A stretch of 64,000 bases of DNA from positions 211,323,734 through 211,387,733 of the forward strand of contig NC_068938.1 of the NCBI RefSeq assembly GCF_016801865.2, written 5' to 3'. Origin of the DNA: Culex pipiens pallens (Eukaryota; Arthropoda; Insecta; Diptera; Culicidae). The position numbers were made by a program, and so were the translations under genes. Below the pieces are notes generated by a model that saw only the letters and a list, made by a program, of their open reading frames with translations, made no database searches and was not told the origin of the DNA. Position 1 is the stretch's first letter. Each line of letters starts with the position of its first letter. Below are positions 10,040 through 20,939 of this stretch, in pieces.

Positions 10040-11530
10040 TATGTTATCATGTGTTAACCTGGAGGATAATCTTGATTTCCCTTATAGTTGCTCCAAATTA
10101 TGTCCGGAATTCCGTTTCCAAAGTTTCCACCTCTATTCCAGGCCTAGATACTGTGTGGATTCCTTCACAAAGTTTGCTCCCATCTCGTTAACCAAACATC
10201 ACAGAGATCTCACTGTTGTCGTCGTCGTCCACACTAAACTTGTGTGTGTGTGTGTGTGTCTGCTTGGCACCTTTTTGCAACCGGCAGCAACAAACTCCAA
10301 GTCAGTAATTTATCACACCGAATTAAACTTTCAGCAGAGCCGAAAATTTCCCCCTTCAAATTTGCATTTCAAATTGACGCTTCTCCAGTTGCTTCGCCCG
10401 GGTCGGTCTTGAACTGAACTGGTGCTGTAGAGGAGTTGAACTTTTCCAGGTTTTAAGTACACTTTTCATCAGAAACACAGGATCTTCTTTTGCTTCGTCT
10501 TGGGTGAATCAGGTGGTGGCAGTAGTTTAGGTTCTTTGATGTTATTTCGTGAAAAGGCGTTGATTACTGCTCCGGAATAGTAAAACGAAACTGGCTTCCT
10601 TCCACACTCTGTCAAGTTAAACTTACACTTTTTGCCTTTCTTAGTTGATGTCTTGTGGTACAAGTTTGTACAAGTTGGGCTAATGATCTTTATTACTTAT
10701 TTGAAGAGCCAAAGTTTCTAATAGACAATTCCTAGAAGATATTTAAATGATTGATTGTTAAAATTAAAAATTAATCATAGTTGAAATGAAACCCATCAAA
10801 CCTGATTTAGTGATTATCAAACGCAAAATCAAAACATTTCACACATTCCTTTCACTGCAGAGAGGAACTCTCCAACAGCCCAACCGTGCTTTTATTACTA
10901 AACTTTCAAGGGGAATTTTTCACCCATCAATCCCTTTGATAGCCCTTTCGGTAACGTCACTCGGTCCCGTTCTCTCCCCCTCCAAAAGCGCATCATTCCC
11001 GTCGGAATTCCGCTCTAAATTTCCATACACGTGTGCCTTTCACCGTCCTCGACAGACAGCAGCCGTGACAAAAGTTTTCCCCGCCCAAAACCCCACCACC
11101 ACGAACGTCGCGGAAAAACTTAACCCATAATTTGGGTCCAGACTTTTGGCGCACATCAACAAAAGGACCACCACCCGACTCTTGGCCCCAGGACCGGCAC
11201 GTAGAATAAACACGTGAAAAACGTCAGCCCAGGGACGGCGGCGACGACGACTTCGAAAGGACCAAGAATAGAATCCACCTCGTTGCTTCTTCTTCTTCTT
11301 AGCTCAAACTCCACGTAATAAGACACATGCATGGGAATTATTTAATAAAAGAAACTAAAGTTGATCATTGTTCTAGCGGCGTGTCCTAGCCCGCTTTCGC
11401 GTAAGCTTGGAAGTTGGAACTTGCAAGAGGTGGAACCAAGGTGCAATCTATCTTCTGCCAAAGGATTGCCCGATTTGGGAAGGGAAGGGAGTGGAGAGGG
11501 GGTACAGCGAGCAAAGAGCTGGATTTATGG
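10040..11530. other. Island of less AT-rich, apparently single-copy sequence
   Basis: The composition is mixed, with a (GT)10 microsatellite at about 10238-10258 and CTTCTT repeats near 11287. I find no repeat-family words. Short frames occur, including the possible minus-strand exon noted separately at 10469-10690. It could hold intronic or regulatory sequence. Confidence 0.3.
10469..10690 (-). CDS. Possible short coding exon, cysteine-containing, unrecognised
   Basis: On the minus strand a frame remains open over about 70 codons with few rare codons and several cysteines: two upstream of the lysine-rich part, then KKCKF, TECGRKP and a C near the end. It reads ...SFYYSGAV... and has a proline-rich stretch LLPPPDSP before a TGA. 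An AG (in TCATTAG) just upstream on that strand could be a splice acceptor. No initiator ATG is present at the start of the frame, so it would have to be an internal or terminal exon. I do not recognise a domain, and chance is a real alternative. Confidence 0.15.
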   Translation of the reverse strand, partial: KIISPTCTNLYHKTSTKKGKKCKFNLTECGRKPVSFYYSGAVINAFSRNNIKEPKLLPPPDSPKTKQKKILCF

Positions 11531-11539
11531 TTTGTATGG

Positions 11540-12640
11540 GAGTTAGGGTGGTTCAAATGCAATAAAATGCAAACCGTGTGTTGGCGATTTAAAAATTTTA
11601 TGTGTTTAAAAAAAACATGACACTGAAAATTATAGTATGATTTTTGATTAATTTACAAAAAAAAAATAATTGATTCATAATATTTGTTGTTGAAGGTAGG
11701 TATTAAAAGGTCTCTACGAAATTTAAAAAAAAAACGTGTTCAATATAAAATCAGATTCCCAGTTCAAAATCTTTCAGATTTATGTATCCATAGAAAGAAA
11801 ACTAAGATATATCAATCGATGAAATTGATCTGTTATCTTCAAAAACTGATGAAAATTTGAATTCAATTCAAAACTCAAAAAAAACTTTCACATAAGAAAC
11901 AACTGCTACGAAGCTTTTGTTGTCTGTTCGTTTATGTTAAGCAGCAACTTTAACCTTCTTGGTCATTCGCTGCTTAATACTACATAAAAATTAGCAATTA
12001 ATTTCAAACATGTTCTAATGGTATTCTGCAATTCATCAATGTACAAAACGAAATATAGAAATAACCAGTAAAGCCAAATTTCCTTCATTTTTACCTTCTG
12101 ATCTTTTTCAGAACGCTTTCAATAGGTTCGTTAAAACTTAAATGCAAAAACATTTTGGGCAAATATGACCTATAATGATGATAAGATTCAGATTTTGATA
12201 ACAAATTATTACCAGAGTTTTCTGTAAATCTGACTTGACTTAACATTAACGCAAAATTGGGGAAACAATTTGCACAAAAACTTAATATCAAAAAAAGGCC
12301 ATAAACCAAGTGGAAACTTACGCGACTTCTGTTCAAAATTCATTAAACTTATATTTTCCTCAAAAAATAATATTTTTCTTTTCAAAATGTTACGTCATCA
12401 TTGAATGACCCCGAAAAACAATTTCAGTCAAATTTATTATATCCTCCGAAATGAATATCAAATTAATTTAGTTGCCAAAAAAACAGGTGTTGCCAAAATC
12501 GGAGGAAGACATAATCGGGTGTTGCAAAAAACGGGATTGCATTGTATCAGAAAATCTATATCCCGAGAAATAAAATTATGCTGATCGCTTTGTTGTCTTT
12601 TGCAATTTTGGAAGTTATGATAAGGACTTTTCAGAAAAAA
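11540..12640. other. AT-rich sequence without a recognisable gene
   Basis: Highly AT-rich with long A runs. No terminal inverted repeat, tRNA or convincing coding frame was found. The segment just before 12676 resembles the sequence just after 13424 and is discussed with the retroposon between them. Confidence 0.4.
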
Positions 12641-12676
12641 AGACGCGTTAAAAAATCCAGAATAGAATTTTTTATT

Positions 12677-13424
12677 CCTGAGTTAAATTTGTTGGGTGTT
12701 GACACGCGGTCAATTGTGTGCCATTGTGTGTAAAAAGAACAGAATTTTGTTTCGTGTTTCATCCTGGTTAGCTTGTCCAAGTCCTTCCTACATCATCGTT
12801 GATCGGGAGGCACGACGTTGTGTGATTTGTTGCATTAAAATAGGTTTAAGTGTTCAAAGTGATTAAATTACTGTAAAAAAAGTCCTTTCTATATTATCGT
12901 TGATCGAAAGGCACGCTGGTGGTTTATGTCGTCTGGGTAATCATGGTGCAAAATTACATTTATTTAGTATTTAAATATCTGTGCGTGAGTGTTTTGGTGT
13001 GCTGATTAGAAAGACCTTCCCATAGTATCGTAGCTCGGAAGGCTCGCCGACGGGTCTTTTATGAAGTCCTCGGGAGGCATCGAAAAGCCAATACCTTATC
13101 CTACTAACCCAAAAAAATATTAATCATGTGATGCTTGAAGAAGATGCTGTGGATTCAATGATCCTATGCGGTATCAACAGGTACATAGCGAAAAGCTGTA
13201 TGCTTGATGAGTCTGCAACTTCAACATTCCTCCCTTTCGTTGAACTGCAGGCTTCTTGAGAGGGCGCCGGTATTGACTAATAAGGTCGGGGTCTTCAGGG
13301 ATTAAACAGTGAACGGATGGTTGGCTCCCACTGATCATTTTTTATTCATTGTTCAACTTTAGCTGATCTGTCAATAACGGAGTAGCAGCTCATTGGCAGT
13401 CAACCATGCTCATGCTCATGCTCA
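12677..13424 (+). mobile_element. Non-autonomous retroposon with three repeated hairpin units and a CATGCT tail
   Basis: The element ends in CATGCTCATGCTCATGCTC at about 13406-13424, a simple tail typical of non-LTR retroposons. Sequence left of it (about 12637-12676) and right of it (about 13425-13463) is alike over some 36 bp with several mismatches, consistent with an old target-site duplication. Inside, the unit TCCTTCCTACATCATCG followed by TTGATCGGGAGGCACG recurs at about 12780, 12890 and 13013 in diverged form. Each unit can fold because CCTTCC pairs with GGRAGG. The same unit occurs twice in the element at 24115-24940. No reverse transcriptase frame is present. Confidence 0.6.
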
Positions 13425-13429
13425 AAAAG

Positions 13430-14560
13430 TACACGTTATAAAATCCGGAATAGATTTTTTTAATTTCCTTTTTATCAAGTATAGACTAAAAAAGGAATTT
13501 TTTGCCAGAGATTGGAATCATGCAAAATATTAAACCGAGCTGTAAACTTTTGAAATATTTTTTGCAATAGATATTAAATACAATTTTTATTCGTATTTTT
13601 TATTCATTTATAATTATGGTTATTTTTTTGCAATAAAATCTCAGTAAAAGAAAAGCATTAAGCTCAAATTATTTCGAAAAGCTGAGAAAAGTTCCTTTAA
13701 TTTAGTTTTTTTGAGTTTGTTGACTGGACAGTATAGTGACTTGAATAATAGGAAATTACGTAAAATTTTGGGGGTTAATCGGTTAAGGTTTAGGGGCCGC
13801 AATTGAGAGTTGAAGTTTGAATGGGAATTTTCGAGAAAAAAAAATGCATGAAGAATGGTCAAATTTTCAAGCTTCTGTCCTGAAAGTTGATGTTAATTGT
13901 GTGGAAATTTTATCAAGTGTGAGATTCTAATGAGAAATTTAACGCTTTACAATTTGTCAAAGAATGCAAAGCAATCTGAGTTGATCCTGAAAAGTCATCA
14001 GTGATTTAGCTGCATAATTTTGCCAGGATGTCCCTAAAATCCTTTTTTTTTTGTTTTCGCCCGATTAGATACAAATTTGACATAGTGTATGGATGGTCAA
14101 AGTTTCATCCAAAATATGAAATACAAATTGAATAATATCAACAAAAAGAAAACAATGGCGCTATTCTAAAGCATTACTGAAATGCAAATAAAATATTATA
14201 ATTTAAGGACAGAACAGAAGATGTCTATCTAAGAACAAAATTGTCTAAATTTGGCTTTCAAACAAGAGATAAAAGTTGAAAATAAAATAAAGGTTTCTTA
14301 AAGTTAGTATATTTTTATATTGATTTCAACAAACAGCAAAGAATATTTTAATAAATTCATTTAAAAATCCTTCAAAAAGTTTTTATTTCTTGCATTTTAC
14401 TCAATACTGATAAAAATTTGATTACAAACATGTTCTGTAACAAATATTAAAATAAAGACGAATACATAATGTTGTTATTTTTTTTATAAATTCGCTGCCA
14501 GTGATCAATTTTTTATTTTAAAAATCACTGCTCCTTTTAAATGTTCCTGATCTCTTCTAA
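13430..14560. other. AT-rich sequence without a recognisable gene
   Basis: Long A/T tracts dominate. A few words (for example 'gagttgatcctgaaaagtcatcagtg' near 13980) resemble the small foldback at 35045-35377, suggesting decayed repeat sequence. No gene is supported. Confidence 0.35.
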
Positions 14561-14569
14561 CGCTCACAC

Positions 14570-16310
14570 GTGTAAAACTCGTTCCCAAGAAGCACTATAT
14601 GCAGCATTCTGCTGTTCGCTGTGCAGCATTCTATTCTGCTCTGCCAAGGTAAGGAAAAGCCCAGACAAGGGAATCATTTTGTGTGAGTTATGAAGTTAAC
14701 ATGATATCATGAATAAATGATTAAGGGGAGTAACGGTGCTGCACACTACTTGCCTAGGGATGGTGGGTGAAGTTTACTCGCGCGGAGAATTGAAAACTTT
14801 TACACGTGTCATCTTTTGTTAGAGCAGAAAAAAAGGAACCACCTTTGCTAGATTCGATTTTGCAATAACATGAGTGCATGGTAAAACTTTAATTCAATTT
14901 GAAGGAATTTATCTGGGGTTCTCGGCAAGACTTTTCTTAAACTTAAAAAAAAATGTTTTTAAATTTAAAATCCATAAAGCAGATAATTCCTCCCCAAACT
15001 GCTGTTCCACTTTAATCAGCTTAACCGATAAGTCCCCGTGTAGCAATAAAAACGCGATCGAATTTCGTGAAATTCGTGCTTGCATAAATTTCCATCCATG
15101 ATCTTGTGCTTAATTTGCGAAAGCTGCCAAGCCTCGATGGATCGGCTCGGGGAAAACTCGATTTTCCTCAAATTGAATTACCACTCACCCTCTCCTGCGA
15201 CCGCGACCGGGGCCCGACGACACCTGGCGTCTGTCACAGTCAATCCATTTTAATCCCAAGCCACAACATGATGATGATATAACCGGGCTACCGGAAAGGG
15301 CGGCCAGTGCTGCAAGGTGTTTATTTTTTTTTTTTCCATTTTTTAAAGACGTTTAAAATTATCAAATTTCAACAATTCATTTGAGTAATTAAATTAAAAA
15401 AATATTTACAATAAACTTAAACTTTCCAGCAATCCCACCCCGCGTGATGACCTTTTTTGGCCGTCATTGGCATTACTGGCATCACCATCGGAAGCCTGCA
15501 AAATTACAAACACCACAAGTCAATTAATCCCCGGCCGCAGTGAGAGAGATGACAGGCCCCACCTGAAAATAGACTAGCCACGTGCCACCACGTGGAGGGA
15601 GGAGGGTCGGAGGTCAAAGGGGCTGTCACTTAATGCATACGCATTAAGAGCACGAATTCATAAAATTGTACATCATGAATATTAATGAGGCGCTTCCTCC
15701 GGACGTCGACGACGACAAAAGCTCCAAACGACGAAACGATGATTCCGGTGCGGGGTGGCGAGGTGGCGAGGATTGAAGGGGTCGTGGGAGTATGTTGCAG
15801 ATTTCCAACCCCTTTTCGCAGCCTCCTCGCCCTCGGGTGTCCGGTTGTTGTTTGGCGGTTGGTAGGCGAGCACATTAATAATGATAATTCAATTTATTAT
15901 TTATGATTGTTGATAGTCTGGCGGTTTCCGGGAAAATGTTTTCCGATGGCCAGACTGTGATTCCAGTTTTGGTGAAGCACTTTAATTTCTTTCTTTCTTC
16001 TTCGCTGGAAATACAGGAAATTATGTTTTTGAAGAAGCAACAACAGAAAAATAACCGTAAGTAACTTTAAAAACAATTTAAATCATATTTTTTAATGCAG
16101 TCAACAAACGCTTTACTGTGAAAATTCTGCGAACCGGAAGCAAAGCATCAGCCGACTGCATCATTAGAAATTTGGATTCATTAAAAAGTTTCAGGAGTAG
16201 TTTTTTTATTATTTTATTTTGTGTCTGCTCAACTCAACACACTAACACTCACACACACTTGAACACTTAACGCGACGAGCCGTTTGATGAAAAATCAGCG
16301 GAAAAGTTAG
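14570..16310. other. Single-copy island, candidate regulatory region
   Basis: The composition is more balanced than its neighbours, particularly 15120-15910, where GC-rich words, E-box-like CACGTG (15582, 15591) and AGGTCAAAGG (15611-15620, a nuclear-receptor-like direct repeat) are seen. Frames on both strands at 15630-15906 overlap one another and have no domain. I infer intronic or intergenic regulatory DNA; motif matches of this length are weak evidence. Confidence 0.3.
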
Positions 16311-16577
16311 GGAGTGCAGGGACAACATAATTCATTTGCATCATTCGTTCGTTCTACCAAATCTCCATGCAATTTTGAAAGCTGTGCAAAATTGCTATCG
16401 AACAGTTCGAAAAAATCTGATCGGACTCTATTCCGATTCATTGGAAGTTTTTTTCATCCAATTGATGAAAGCATTTTAAAAACTAACTTAATTCACCTAT
16501 GTGGTTGGAGCCTTCCTTACTTATTACCAACAATGGCTGATATGATGGAATTGTACAAAAATTTCATCTATTTTTTA

Positions 16578-16903
16578 GATCCGGAATAAAAAAGTACATA
16601 AATATCACTTAAGTAGCCATACCTAGAGACAGGGTTGCCAGATCATCAATGTTTTGGACTCGTTGGAAAGGTCTTTTGATAACCTAACCAACGATGGGTC
16701 GGATGGTGGATTCGGACATAGTTTACATACATTTAAGTGAGATCCGAAATAAAAAAGTACATAAATGTCACTTAAGTGACCATATCTCGAGACAGGGTTG
16801 CCAGATCTTCAATGTTTTGGAATCGTTGGAAAGGTTTTTTGATTACCTAACCAACGATGTGTTGGATGGTGGATCCGGACATAGTTTACATACATTTAAG
16901 TGA
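16578..16903. repeat. Two tandem copies of a 163-bp unit
   Basis: The unit beginning GATCCGGAATAAAAAAGTAC at 16578 begins again at 16741 (GATCCGAAATAAAAAAGTAC). The copies agree closely throughout, including 'acagggttgccagatc', 'cgttggaaaggt', 'cctaaccaacgatg' and 'acatagtttacatacatttaagtga'. The boundary 'aagtgagatc' follows the second copy and reads on into 16904. It appears to be the repeated portion of a larger mosquito-type dispersed element. Confidence 0.85.
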
Positions 16904-17230
16904 GATCGGGATATATGTGAAAACACATTTTTATACATAACTTTTGAACTACTTATCGAAACTTCAATATGTATAAAACTCGATCTATGGGACCCTAAAC
17001 CAAGTCGAATGCAACATGTTCGGGTCAAATGGGTTCAGCCAGTGCCGAGAAACATGAGCTAGTTTGTTGGTCACATACATACATACTTACATACACATAC
17101 ACATACACACATACATTTGTTCAGTTTTCGATTCTGAGTCGATATGTATACATGAAGGTGGGTCTACAACGTTTTTATACAAAGTTCATTTTTAGAGCAG
17201 GATTATAGCCTCACCCCAGTGAGGAAGGCA
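16904..17230 (+). mobile_element. Terminal part of a dispersed element ending in a CCTCAC...GTGAGG hairpin
   Basis: After the 163-bp repeats the text contains 'gggaccctaaaccaagtcgaatgcaacatg', an ACATAC-type microsatellite at about 17083-17127, 'gattctgagtcgatatgtatacatgaaggtgggtcta' and the end 'cctcaccccagtgaggaaggcaa' at 17211-17233. The same end, inverted, is found at about 19242-19500. Both halves end in a small hairpin. No coding region is present. The superfamily cannot be assigned from the sequence. Confidence 0.5.
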
Positions 17231-17231
17231 A

Positions 17232-17470
17232 TTTGCATCATTAGTTTGTCCATATAATTTGGCATACAAATTTGGCAGCTGTCCATACAAAAATGATAAG
17301 TGAAAATTCAAAAATCTGTATCTTTTGAAGAATCGATTTGGTGTCTTGGGCAAAGTTGTAGCTATGGATAAGGATTTAACTGAAAAAAATGGTGCACGGT
17401 AAAAAATATCGCAAAAAAATTTCAACTTCATTATTCGATGTAAAATCGAATTTTCAATCAAATAATACTC
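17232..17470. repeat. Copy of the CATACAAAAATGATA / GATCGATTTGGTGTC dispersed repeat
   Basis: Contains 'ttggcagctgtccatacaaaaatgata', 'aatctgtatcttttgaagaatcgatttggtgtcttgg', 'gcaaagttgtagctatgg' and 'aatggtgcacggtaaaaaat'. The same string of words is found near 49080-49290 and, inverted, near 51050-51250. It is non-coding. Confidence 0.6.
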
Positions 17471-17893
17471 TAGTGAAATTATGATAATGTGTAGGGTTAG
17501 TGAAATTTCACGATTTCGCGGACAGCGTGAAATCCGTGTAATTTTATGTTTGTGTGAAACTGTAACGATTTTACTCAAAATGATTTATCAAACTCAAATA
17601 AGAGTAAAATAATCTTATGAAATACTGTAGAATTAAGCGAGGGGATACCCTTGTTTAATTACAAACATAGGGTTAGTGATTTTTGAAGATTTCGTGGACG
17701 GCGTGAATTCGTGAAATTTATCAATTTTCACAAATCATTTTTTTTTTTTCTTCAAAATAGCGACATAATATATATTTCATCCATACAGTCTATTTAAGTA
17801 AATTTTATTTGTTTACCATTGAAATGCTTGATATGAACTATTTGAAGAATTACTCAAATTTTTCAGTTTTTTATAGAAACTAACTAAGTTTAG

Positions 17894-18616
17894 GAGTGCA
17901 TAATTGACAAAGGGAGCGCGTGGTCGTCAAAATATTCGGAGTGAAAAGTGTTTTTTTTGTTTGTGCCTTTTGTTTCGCATTTTTGTCGTGTATTGTGTGC
18001 TTCGAGGAGAAGATTGCCCTTTGAAAATGCAGCGTCATCAGTGCATAATTGACAAAGGGAGCGCGTGGTCGTCAAAATATTCGGAGTGAAAAGTGATTTT
18101 TTTGTGTGTGCCTTTTGTTTCGCATTTTTGTCGTGTATTGTGTGCGAGTGCGCTGATCACGTCTTGTTTTTGCATGCTCATTTTCATTTCTTTTGTGTCG
18201 CTGTTTGTGTGCTTGGGTGCTTGGTTATTATATATAGGTGAAGGGATTTTATTAAATGATCATTATATTACATTATTATATTTATTTGATTATATAACCA
18301 CACTATATTTAACACTTAACACATCATACAAAACACTGTACTGTAAACAGGAGCGTTTGGTACGGTATGTCCACGCATCCTTCCTCCCCTGTAGATTCTG
18401 TGAAATGTGATCCGTTCTCAGAATCCTCTCTGCGGTAAACACTACGTAGTAGGGCTGGCCGCTTTAATTTTTGCAATACATTTTCGGGTGTTCTCGGATG
18501 TACTGCAATTATTAATAATGACAAGAAAAGTGCTTGGGCGTAATCTAATCACAAGACTTTCCAGCATTCTTTCATCGGACTGGCTGCGTTTGTGTTAGAT
18601 TAGATTAGATTAGATT
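17894..18616 (+). mobile_element. Full-length-looking retroposon (about 0.72 kb) with duplicated 5' end and TTAGA tail
   Basis: A direct repeat of about 17-20 bp (core AGAAACTAACTAAGTTTAG, 17875-17893 and 18617-18635) brackets the element. The 3' end is (TTAGA)n. The 5' region is duplicated: the block starting GTGCATAATTGACAAAGGG at 17896 starts again at 18041 (period 145 bp, about 107 bp repeated) and includes 'ggagcgcgtggtcgtcaaaatattcggagtg'. The 3' half matches the truncated copy at 8111-8431. No reverse transcriptase is encoded, so it must borrow one. The words 'cttttgtgtcgctgttNgtgtgc' near 18190 are shared with the element at 24115-24940, so the two are related. Confidence 0.75.
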
Positions 18617-18639
18617 AGAAACTAACTAAGTTTAGTAAT

Positions 18640-19230
18640 ATTTTCATTTGCTGTAATAAAAATTTAACTGCTGTTTTATTTTAAAGGTATAGTTATGAAT
18701 ATATCAATTTCGCTTATTTTTTTAAAATTTGAATTTGGAATAGGATGATGAAAACCCTTAATTTTTTTAATTTGTTTTTTGTTTTAAATACAAATTGTTC
18801 AACCCGTTTGGCTGGACAAGATTGTTAAATCTTGCTTTGATATAAAATTCAATAAAATGAAACAATTCAGCGAAAACTTTTTAGGTTCAATAAATGAGAA
18901 TACGCATGCCCTATACTTACACTATATTAATACATAAATGAGAACATAAACCAGGTGGAATCTTTTTGGAAAATAAGGAGGTCTTTTTTTGTGTCAGGTT
19001 CAAAATTGTTGAGAATGTTTTCAGTTTATTTGAATAATATATAATGAAGCATAAAAAGCAATTTCTGTGATTTAAACATAAGATTTTCAGAGTTATTTTA
19101 ACAAATTTCACGTTCCGCAAAATTTGCATGAAATTGGTGTTTTGAAATTGATGTCCCCGTGAAATTTGCAATTTTTGAGCGTGAAAATCACTAAGCCTAA
19201 TAATGTGCACATTTTCAAGTTATAGCCATT
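18640..19230. other. AT-rich sequence without a recognisable gene
   Basis: AT-rich text with no clear inverted repeat or coding frame. 'gtgaaatttgcaatttttgagcgtgaaaatcactaagcctaataatg' near 19160 resembles text near 17500 and 17680 ('gggttagtgaaatttcacgatttcgcgga'), suggesting decayed repeats. Confidence 0.35.
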
Positions 19231-19239
19231 TTTAGGTAA

Positions 19240-19500
19240 CTTTTTGCCTTCCTCACCTTACTGAGGAAAGGCTTTAAAATCACTCGGAAAATGAACTTTT
19301 TAATTAGACCTCCTAGACCTACCTTCATTTGTACATATCGACTCAGAATCACCAGCTGAGCAAATGTCTGTGTGTTTGGCTGTATGTAGACATGTGTACC
19401 AATGTCACTGGAATATCTCGTCACGGGCTCAACCGATTTTGGCCGGAATGGTTTTAATCGATCCGTCTTAACGTCCCCTAAGTTGCTATTTAAATTCATG
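19240..19500 (-). mobile_element. Terminal part of the CCTTCCTCAC-ended element, inverted copy
   Basis: Starts with 'ttgccttcctcaccttactgaggaaaggc', a terminal hairpin, then 'aaaatgaactttttaattagacctcc', 'ccttcatttgtacatatcgactcagaatcacc' and 'atgtctgtgtgtttggctgtatgta'. These correspond, in reverse orientation, to the sequence at 16904-17230. It has no coding capacity. Confidence 0.5.
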
Positions 19501-19779
19501 CAGTTTTATCATGTATTTAAAAAGTTATGTTAAAAAAACTGTTTCATATTAATTAAAATTATGGTAAAAAGGGTGGTTTTTTCATGAAACCCTCACATGT
19601 TATACACCCAACTGGCGGTCGCATGATTGTGATACATGGCAGCATGAAAGTATATCAGAATCTGCATGAAATCTGTCCTCATGCATTTTTTTTTCGATAT
19701 AGGGGTATGACATTTTTGCCCGTTACCGAAAATTATCGACATTACCGACGGCTGATTGATTGTATTGCAGAAAAAAAAT

Positions 19780-19852
19780 CTTAACAGAACGAGGATTGAA
19801 CCATCAACTTTTAGATTGCTAATCCGACACGCTACCACTGCGCCAAAGACGC
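19780..19852 (-). pseudogene. tRNA-like pseudogene
   Basis: On the minus strand the text GCGTCTTTGGCGCAGTGGTA (19852 downward) carries a good box A, and a box B-like GGTTCAATCC follows. The anticodon stem TCGGA/TCTAA encloses TTAGCAA, giving an apparent AGC anticodon. A T-run follows the 3' side. However, the acceptor stem does not pair and the T-stem has mismatches, so a functional tRNA is unlikely. It is a degenerate tRNA gene or the head of an old SINE. Confidence 0.5.
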
Positions 19853-20329
19853 TTGATGAATTGTGAGGGACAAAGCGCGAACATAATGTTCTCTCTGGAG
19901 TGTTGCTCGGGGACGCGCCAGCTTTATACGTGTTGGTGAGATCTGCAGATCGCTGACATGTTTACACGCGGGCAAAATTGAGCTATGAGCTTGCTGCAAA
20001 AAATGTTATAAAATGTAACATTTTCTGTAGCAAATCTACTGCTGCAGATTTTGAGCTACATATTTCCTTTGGGTGTATATTTTTAGAAAGCATATGAGTA
20101 GAACTTTTAGGTGGAGTAAGAATTTTCAAGATCTGACTTACCTATCTTAAATTACAAGCAGAATAAAAATTGGTCAGAATTCACATAACTTCAACTGGTC
20201 GGGTCTGATCGCCACGAAAAAGCCGTGTAGAAGGATGCCATTTTCCTCAAAGGCCGTGTCTGTATAATCTTGACAAAAAGACTGTAGGTAGTCTGTTATT
20301 TTTATTAGGACCTCTTAGGTGCTGCGATC

Positions 20330-20700
20330 ACGTTAGGGGAGATCCATAAACCATGTGGACACTGGAGGCGGGTTGGAATCACTCTATAAATGAGAGGAAG
20401 GCACCAACCACCTAAAGGTGGATTGTGTAACGTTTTTAAAAATAGTGTCAGTTTTTTTTTTTAATTTGTGGCCATCGTTGCCCACTTTTGTAAATAATAT
20501 TTTGAAAGGCTGAGAAAATTATCTATATTTTGCTTTTTTGAACTTTGTTGATACGACCCATAGTTGCTGAGATACCCGCTGAGAATTTTGGCTCGAGCCA
20601 AAAGTCTCAGTGGGTATCGTTATGCAAACAGGAAAATTGATGTTTTTTAAGTATCACCCAAACAACCCACCATTTTCAAGTAGTGAATATCCAATAAAAG
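20330..20700. repeat. MITE-like fragment and dispersed repeat with an internal perfect-type hairpin
   Basis: At 20336-20365 lies 'ggggagatccataaaccatgtggacac', shared with fragments near 8887 and 43410. The following repeat contains 'gaactttgttgatacgacccatagttgctgagata', also found (as reverse complement or diverged) near 36740, 41470, 49640 and 49745. At 20571-20618 GATACCCGCTGAGA...TTTTGGC folds back on GCCAAAA...TCTCAGTGGGTATC with a CTCGAG-like centre, giving a stem of more than 20 bp. Confidence 0.5.
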
Positions 20701-20939
20701 GAATCCAACCTTAAGTATCATGCTTTTCCATCGAAATGAGTTCATAGTACATTTTGCTGGGGACTCATGGTGCTTTATGTCTAGTTGATTAACCGAATTT
20801 CGATTTTAAAAAATCAGAGAACCGTTAAATCCTTATGAATTACTGATTGATTTGATTGATTTAAAAAAATATAAATTATATGTTAAACGTACTCCAGCAT
20901 TCCCTATCAAATTCTCATCGCTTCAGAGAACATTACACA

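Noticed and set aside
19780..19852. Functional tRNA gene on the minus strand
   Set aside because: Acceptor and T stems do not pair; listed instead as a pseudogene.
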